This document shows, one piece after another, positions 15,033-18,259 of a stretch of 18,259 bases of DNA. Below the pieces are notes generated by a model that had not been told where the DNA came from, ran no database searches, and saw nothing but the letters and a program-made list of their open reading frames with translations. The DNA comes from Lachnospiraceae bacterium UBA1718. GTDB lineage: Bacteria > Bacillota > Clostridia > Lachnospirales > Lachnospiraceae. The stretch's first letter is position 1. Each line of letters opens with the position of its first letter. Both the position numbers and the translations under genes were made by a program. The stretch covers positions 12,159-30,417 of the forward strand of contig DCIU01000066.1 in assembly GCA_002317245.1 (NCBI GenBank). Reading direction: 5' to 3'.

Positions 15033-15707
15033 ATGGAAGAGATTAAGATTCTGGTTGTTGACGATGAAGAACGACTTCGTAAGCTTGTACACGATTTCCT
15101 TACTAAGAGAGAGTATTCGGTTCTTGAAGCTTCCAATGGTCTTGAGGCCATGGATATCTTCACAAGAAATAAGGATATTAAGCTTATTATTCTTGATGTT
15201 ATGATGCCTGAGATGGATGGATGGGATACTGCGGCTGAGATCAGACGCATTTCTAATGTTCCGATAATGATGCTTACAGCTAAGACTTCTGAGGCAGATG
15301 AACTTAAGGGCTTTAAGCTTGGAATAGATGAATATGTGACTAAGCCATTCAGTCCTAAAGTGTTAGTTGCCAGGGTAGAGGCGATTCTAAGACGCACCAG
15401 TGGCAATGAAGGCAGCAATATTCTCGAGGTTGGTGGTATTACCATGGATCTGGCTGCCCATACGGTCACCATTGATGGCGATATGATAGACTTAAGCTTT
15501 AAGGAATATGAGTTGCTTAACTTTTTCCTGGAGAATAAGGGCGTAGCGCTGTCTAGAGAGAAGATTCTGGATCATGTATGGAATTATGACTATTTTGGTG
15601 ATGCCAGAACCATAGATACCCATGTTAAGAAGCTGCGAAGCAAGATGGGTCAAAAGGGTGATCTGATTAAGACCGTTTGGGGAATGGGTTATAAATTCGA
15701 AGAGTAG
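15033..15707 (+). CDS. OmpR/PhoB-family response regulator
   Basis: This is a DNA-binding response regulator, the partner of the histidine kinase that follows. The 224-residue product has a receiver domain (1-120) with the acidic pair D10-D11, phospho-acceptor D55 in LIILDVMMPEMDGWD, the LTAK switch block and K104 in VTKPF. The C-terminal winged helix (about 128-223) has LSFKEYELLNFFLENKG, REKILDHVW, ARTIDTHVKKLRSKMG and the end IKTVWGMGYKFEE. Length is standard. ATG 15033 has GGAGG eight bases upstream; an in-frame TTG at 15018 overlaps it. The kinase gene starts within seven bases of the stop. Targets are unknown; the downstream lipoprotein gene is a candidate. Confidence 0.95.
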   Translation: MEEIKILVVDDEERLRKLVHDFLTKREYSVLEASNGLEAMDIFTRNKDIKLIILDVMMPEMDGWDTAAEIRRISNVPIMMLTAKTSEADELKGFKLGIDEYVTKPFSPKVLVARVEAILRRTSGNEGSNILEVGGITMDLAAHTVTIDGDMIDLSFKEYELLNFFLENKGVALSREKILDHVWNYDYFGDARTIDTHVKKLRSKMGQKGDLIKTVWGMGYKFEE

Positions 15708-15713
15708 TTGAAT

Positions 15714-17240
15714 ATGCGCGGTTTGACTTTTAATAAAAATAAACAGCATAATAAATCAATAAATTTTCAGTTCGCAATTTCATTTATTGCTGTAATGGCA
15801 TCAATTCTGGTTGTTTGTTATCTTGCTAACAACTTACTCCTCAAGAGATATTATGTACATGAAAAGGTTAATGTACTTAAGACTGCCTTCGACAGTCTTA
15901 ATGATGCTGATCAGAATGATACTCTGGATGAGGAGACCTTCGAGAGGGAACTCAGAGGTATTTGCGAGCGATATAATCTTGATCTTCTTATCATGGATCC
16001 TGATTCGCAGACAATCAAATTCGAGGGCGGTACCCAGATGCTTCTTATGATGATGCTGTGGGATCATATTATTAGTGATTCTGAAATGCAGAAGCCACCA
16101 GGTGGCATCCGTATGGAGACCGATACTATATATAAGGATAACCGGTACGAGATTGGCACTACCACTGATCCACGAATGAACAGCGAGTATCTGGACATGT
16201 GGGGCACCCTGGATTCGGGCAATCTCTTCATTGTAAGAACAGCTGTAGATGGAATTGACGATAGTGTTGGCATTGCCAATACCTTCCTTGGATATGTTGG
16301 TATAATTGCGATTTTGATTAGCGTTATCATAATTCTGTATGTATCAAAGCGAGTAACCAAGCCGATCTTAGAGCTGGCTGATATTTCAGACAAGATGGCA
16401 GGTCTGGATTTTGAGGCAAGATATACTCCTGTTGGAGATAATGAGATTACTCTGCTAGGTAATAATATCAATAAGCTTTCTGAATCTCTTGAGGCTACAA
16501 TCTCAGAACTCAAATCTGCTAACTTGAAATTGCAGAAGGATATTGAGAATAAGGAAAAAATAGATGAGATGCGTAAGGAATTCCTGTCCAATGTATCCCA
16601 CGAGCTCAAGACTCCTATTGCAATTATTCAGGGATATGCAGAAGGCCTTAAGGACGGAATTGCGGATGACCCTGAGAGCATGGACTATTACGTGGATGTA
16701 ATTAATGATGAAGCAGCCAAAATGAATGCCATGGTTCAGAAGCTCCTTACCCTTAATCAGATTGAGTTCGGTAATGATAAGGTGGAGATGGACCGTTTTG
16801 ATATTGTAAGTCTTATTAAGACTCAGGTGGCCACTTCGGAACCACTCACCAGATCTAACGGAATAACCATTTCTATACCGGACAGTGAACCTGTATACGT
16901 GTGGGGCGACTCCTTTAAGGTGGATGAGATATTCAGGAACTACCTGACCAATGCGATTCACTACTGCAAGTATGACAAGAATATAGATGTTCGTCTTGAA
17001 GAGCATGATGAAAAAGTGAGGGTGACTGTCTTTAACACAGGTGACCAGATTCCAGAGGAGTCTATTGATCGGGTATGGGAGAAATTCTATAAGGTCGATA
17101 AGGCCAGAACAAGAGAATATGGTGGATCTGGAATAGGATTATCCATAGTTGCTGCATTGTGCAAGTCCATGAATATGACCTATGGTGTTAATAACTATGA
17201 TAATGGTGTTGCCTTCTGGTTTGAACTAGACAGACAGTAG
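15714..17240 (+). CDS. Membrane sensor histidine kinase (HAMP, HisKA, HATPase)
   Basis: The 508-residue product senses an unknown signal, autophosphorylates and passes phosphate to D55 of the upstream regulator. Layout: TM1 (about 19-41), an extracytoplasmic sensor region of about 150 residues (42-190), TM2 (about 191-213), HAMP linker (RVTKPILELADISDKMAGL), a short coiled coil, the dimerisation helix with phospho-His296 in FLSNVSHELKTPIAIIQGY, the N box NYLTNAIHYC (N409, N413), an FNTGDQIPEE block in place of the classic DxGxG, and GGSGIGLSIV (470-479). The kinase core thus looks complete. The sensor region has no recognised domain. ATG 15714 is chosen; TTG 15708, directly after the regulator stop, is in frame and cannot be excluded, since neither has a strong Shine-Dalgarno. 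Confidence 0.93.
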   Translation: MRGLTFNKNKQHNKSINFQFAISFIAVMASILVVCYLANNLLLKRYYVHEKVNVLKTAFDSLNDADQNDTLDEETFERELRGICERYNLDLLIMDPDSQTIKFEGGTQMLLMMMLWDHIISDSEMQKPPGGIRMETDTIYKDNRYEIGTTTDPRMNSEYLDMWGTLDSGNLFIVRTAVDGIDDSVGIANTFLGYVGIIAILISVIIILYVSKRVTKPILELADISDKMAGLDFEARYTPVGDNEITLLGNNINKLSESLEATISELKSANLKLQKDIENKEKIDEMRKEFLSNVSHELKTPIAIIQGYAEGLKDGIADDPESMDYYVDVINDEAAKMNAMVQKLLTLNQIEFGNDKVEMDRFDIVSLIKTQVATSEPLTRSNGITISIPDSEPVYVWGDSFKVDEIFRNYLTNAIHYCKYDKNIDVRLEEHDEKVRVTVFNTGDQIPEESIDRVWEKFYKVDKARTREYGGSGIGLSIVAALCKSMNMTYGVNNYDNGVAFWFELDRQ

Positions 17241-17262
17241 CATAAATGATATTATTCAAGTT

Positions 17263-18042
17263 ATGAAGAAGAGCATATTAATGGCATTACTTCTCTGTGG
17301 ATGTATGATGGTGACGGCATGTGGAATCACACCTGATATGCCAGAATTATCTGAGGAGGACACCGAACTTGTAACTGAATATGCAGCAGGTCTTATGCTT
17401 AAGTATGATACCAAGTATTCTCAGAAGCTTCTTGATGATGAAGCTCTGGCAGAGGAAGAGGCCAGAGAGGCTGAACAGAGAGCTAAGGAGTTAGCATATA
17501 AGCAGTCTGCTGAAGAATATCTTGCCAAGCAGGAGAATGCCAAGAAGAAGACAGAGGCTAATAAGTCTGAATCTGATTCGTCATCTGATAGTAGTGGAAG
17601 CGGTGCCTCGGCACAGGCTCAGATCGATAATATCGGTTCTTTCTATGGACTTGATGCCTTCGACGTAGCCTATACAGGATATGAGCTTTGTGCTTCATAT
17701 CCAAGTTCAGGAGAAGACATGTTCATGGCTATGGAGGCTACAGAGGGCAATCAGTTATTGGTTCTTAAGTTCAATGTTGCGAATACTTCATCTGAAGATT
17801 CGAACTTCGATATGTTCTATAGGTCGCCTAGCTTCAATCTTAGTATTGATGGAGGCGCTGGTATTCATCAACAGGCGACATTGTTGCTAGATGATATGGC
17901 AGCCTATAACGGAACAATTGCTGCTGGCTCTTCGGAGCCTATGGTGCTTGTATATGAGGTCGATGGTTCTATTAGCCAGGTAGGTGGCATGGTGCTTACA
18001 GTCAAGAGCGACCAGGGCAAGGGGCAGATGACATTACAGTAA
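17263..18042 (+). CDS. Lipoprotein with charged coiled-coil and DUF4352-like C-terminal domain
   Basis: The 259-residue product is a surface lipoprotein. MKKS, a hydrophobic stretch and the lipobox VTA-Cys20 are all present. Residues about 55-95 are rich in Glu, Ala and Lys and look helical or coiled-coil, followed by a Ser-rich linker (about 98-117). The C-terminal 130-135 residues look like a beta-sandwich of the DUF4352 (extracellular Ig-like) type, with NQLLVLKFNVANTSSED and a closing strand VLTVKSDQ; this assignment is tentative. It lies 22 bases after the kinase stop with no terminator between, so it is probably in the same transcript and may feed back on the sensor or be its output. 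There is no recognisable Shine-Dalgarno before ATG 17263, yet starting later (ATG 17281) would remove the positively charged signal-peptide start. Confidence 0.85.
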   Translation: MKKSILMALLLCGCMMVTACGITPDMPELSEEDTELVTEYAAGLMLKYDTKYSQKLLDDEALAEEEAREAEQRAKELAYKQSAEEYLAKQENAKKKTEANKSESDSSSDSSGSGASAQAQIDNIGSFYGLDAFDVAYTGYELCASYPSSGEDMFMAMEATEGNQLLVLKFNVANTSSEDSNFDMFYRSPSFNLSIDGGAGIHQQATLLLDDMAAYNGTIAAGSSEPMVLVYEVDGSISQVGGMVLTVKSDQGKGQMTLQ

Positions 18043-18053
18043 ATTGATTTAGG

Positions 18054-18084
18054 AGACTCTGGTTTCATACCAGAGTCTTTTCTT
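18054..18084 (+). terminator. Intrinsic terminator after the lipoprotein gene
   Basis: A perfect 10-bp stem AGACTCTGGT/ACCAGAGTCT with a five-base loop TTCAT is followed by TTTTCTT. It starts 11 bases after the stop codon and closes the regulator-kinase-lipoprotein unit. Confidence 0.93.
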
Positions 18085-18178
18085 ATATATATAAGTCATT
18101 AGTTATAGGTTGTTTTAATGCTTTAATTTAGCAAAGAATTGTATTGAAATAGATACATAAAAAAGTTTGAAAAAAGTG

Positions 18179-18207
18179 TTGACATCGTAAAAACCTAGTG
18201 ATAAGAT
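18179..18207 (+). promoter_or_regulatory. Very strong promoter, probably of an rRNA operon
   Basis: A consensus -35 TTGACA (18179-18184), a 17-base spacer and a -10 TAAGAT (18202-18207) with an extended TG (TGaTAAGAT) are preceded by A-tracts at about 18159-18175 that look like an UP element. Transcription would start near 18214. Confidence 0.8.
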
Positions 18208-18213
18208 AGTCAA

Positions 18214-18259
18214 GTCGTCGCGAGTGAGTGATGACAATGATCTTTGGCAATTGAACAGC
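18214..18259 (+). other. Putative pre-rRNA leader (gene itself beyond the window)
   Basis: The transcribed stretch contains a small dyad GTCGTC/GATGAC and ends in GATCTTTGGCAATTGAACAG, which resembles the CTTTG-AAAACTGAACA sequence found just before 16S rRNA genes in many Firmicutes. No rRNA bases proper are visible. The remaining upstream gap (18085-18178) is AT-rich and holds no gene that I can see. Confidence 0.5.

Noticed and set aside
14960..15472. A 170-codon antisense open frame over the response regulator
   Set aside because: It overlaps the receiver domain of a certain gene and has a Ser/Leu-rich product without recognisable features.
16064..16609. A 181-codon antisense open frame within the histidine kinase gene, and a similar one at 16503-17006
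   Set aside because: The + strand kinase motifs cover the same bases; the antisense products show no domain. Lack of antisense stops follows from codon bias.
18085..18178. A small gene or tRNA in the AT-rich gap before the final promoter
   Set aside because: No open frame with a start and ribosome site, and no tRNA arms; it fits a promoter-upstream region.
1..18259. A novel defence, biosynthetic or mobile system spanning several genes
   Set aside because: All genes are explained by housekeeping, envelope or signalling families. No nuclease, integrase, toxin-antitoxin or biosynthetic assembly genes are seen, and composition is even across the window.

Overview
The window looks like chromosomal core sequence from a Gram-positive member of the Clostridia, most likely a Lachnospiraceae relative (Butyrivibrio/Roseburia type). 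The evidence is moderate-to-low GC, strong Shine-Dalgarno sites, the secG-rnr-smpB-ssrA order, an ATP-type PEP carboxykinase, an AlgI-like acyltransferase paired with a DHHW protein, and the tmRNA tag ANENLAYAA. Species cannot be fixed from the sequence. Every gene lies on the + strand. I see no transposase, phage gene, CRISPR array, toxin-antitoxin pair or defence system.

Layout. 1-883: 3' half of pckA and its terminator. 898-1914: birA, a biotin repressor/ligase. 1926-4167: an AT-rich inverted repeat, a consensus promoter, a small winged-helix regulator and a secreted protein of six repeats, closed by a TTCG-loop terminator. 4169-7239: an MBOAT acyltransferase and a DHHW/SGNH-like protein, probably a pair that acylates a cell-surface polymer. 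7263-10314: a PurF homologue overlapping the start region of gpmI. 10322-13679: secG, rnr, smpB and ssrA (protein export, RNA decay and ribosome rescue). 13702-14990: a PilZ (c-di-GMP) protein and a one-TM protein that overlap by one base. 15033-18042: an OmpR-type response regulator, its histidine kinase and a lipoprotein, closed by a terminator. 18179-18259: a very strong promoter and what looks like the leader of an rRNA operon running out of the window.

How the genes fit together. pckA and gpmI are central carbon enzymes with the strongly biased codon use of highly expressed genes. The secG-ssrA block is a conserved housekeeping cluster. The accessory content is cell-surface and signalling: the repeat protein with its regulator, the acylation pair, the PilZ pair and the two-component system with a lipoprotein.

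The most notable observation is the PurF homologue. It keeps the PRPP-binding loop and all four Fe-S cysteines, but every recognised catalytic residue of the N-terminal glutaminase is replaced. Other points worth checking are a CxxC-CxxC insert in the DHHW protein, the recent pairwise duplication in the repeat protein, and the PilZ gene, whose ribosome binding site begins about ten bases after the mature tmRNA end. I did not find a clearly new multi-gene system.
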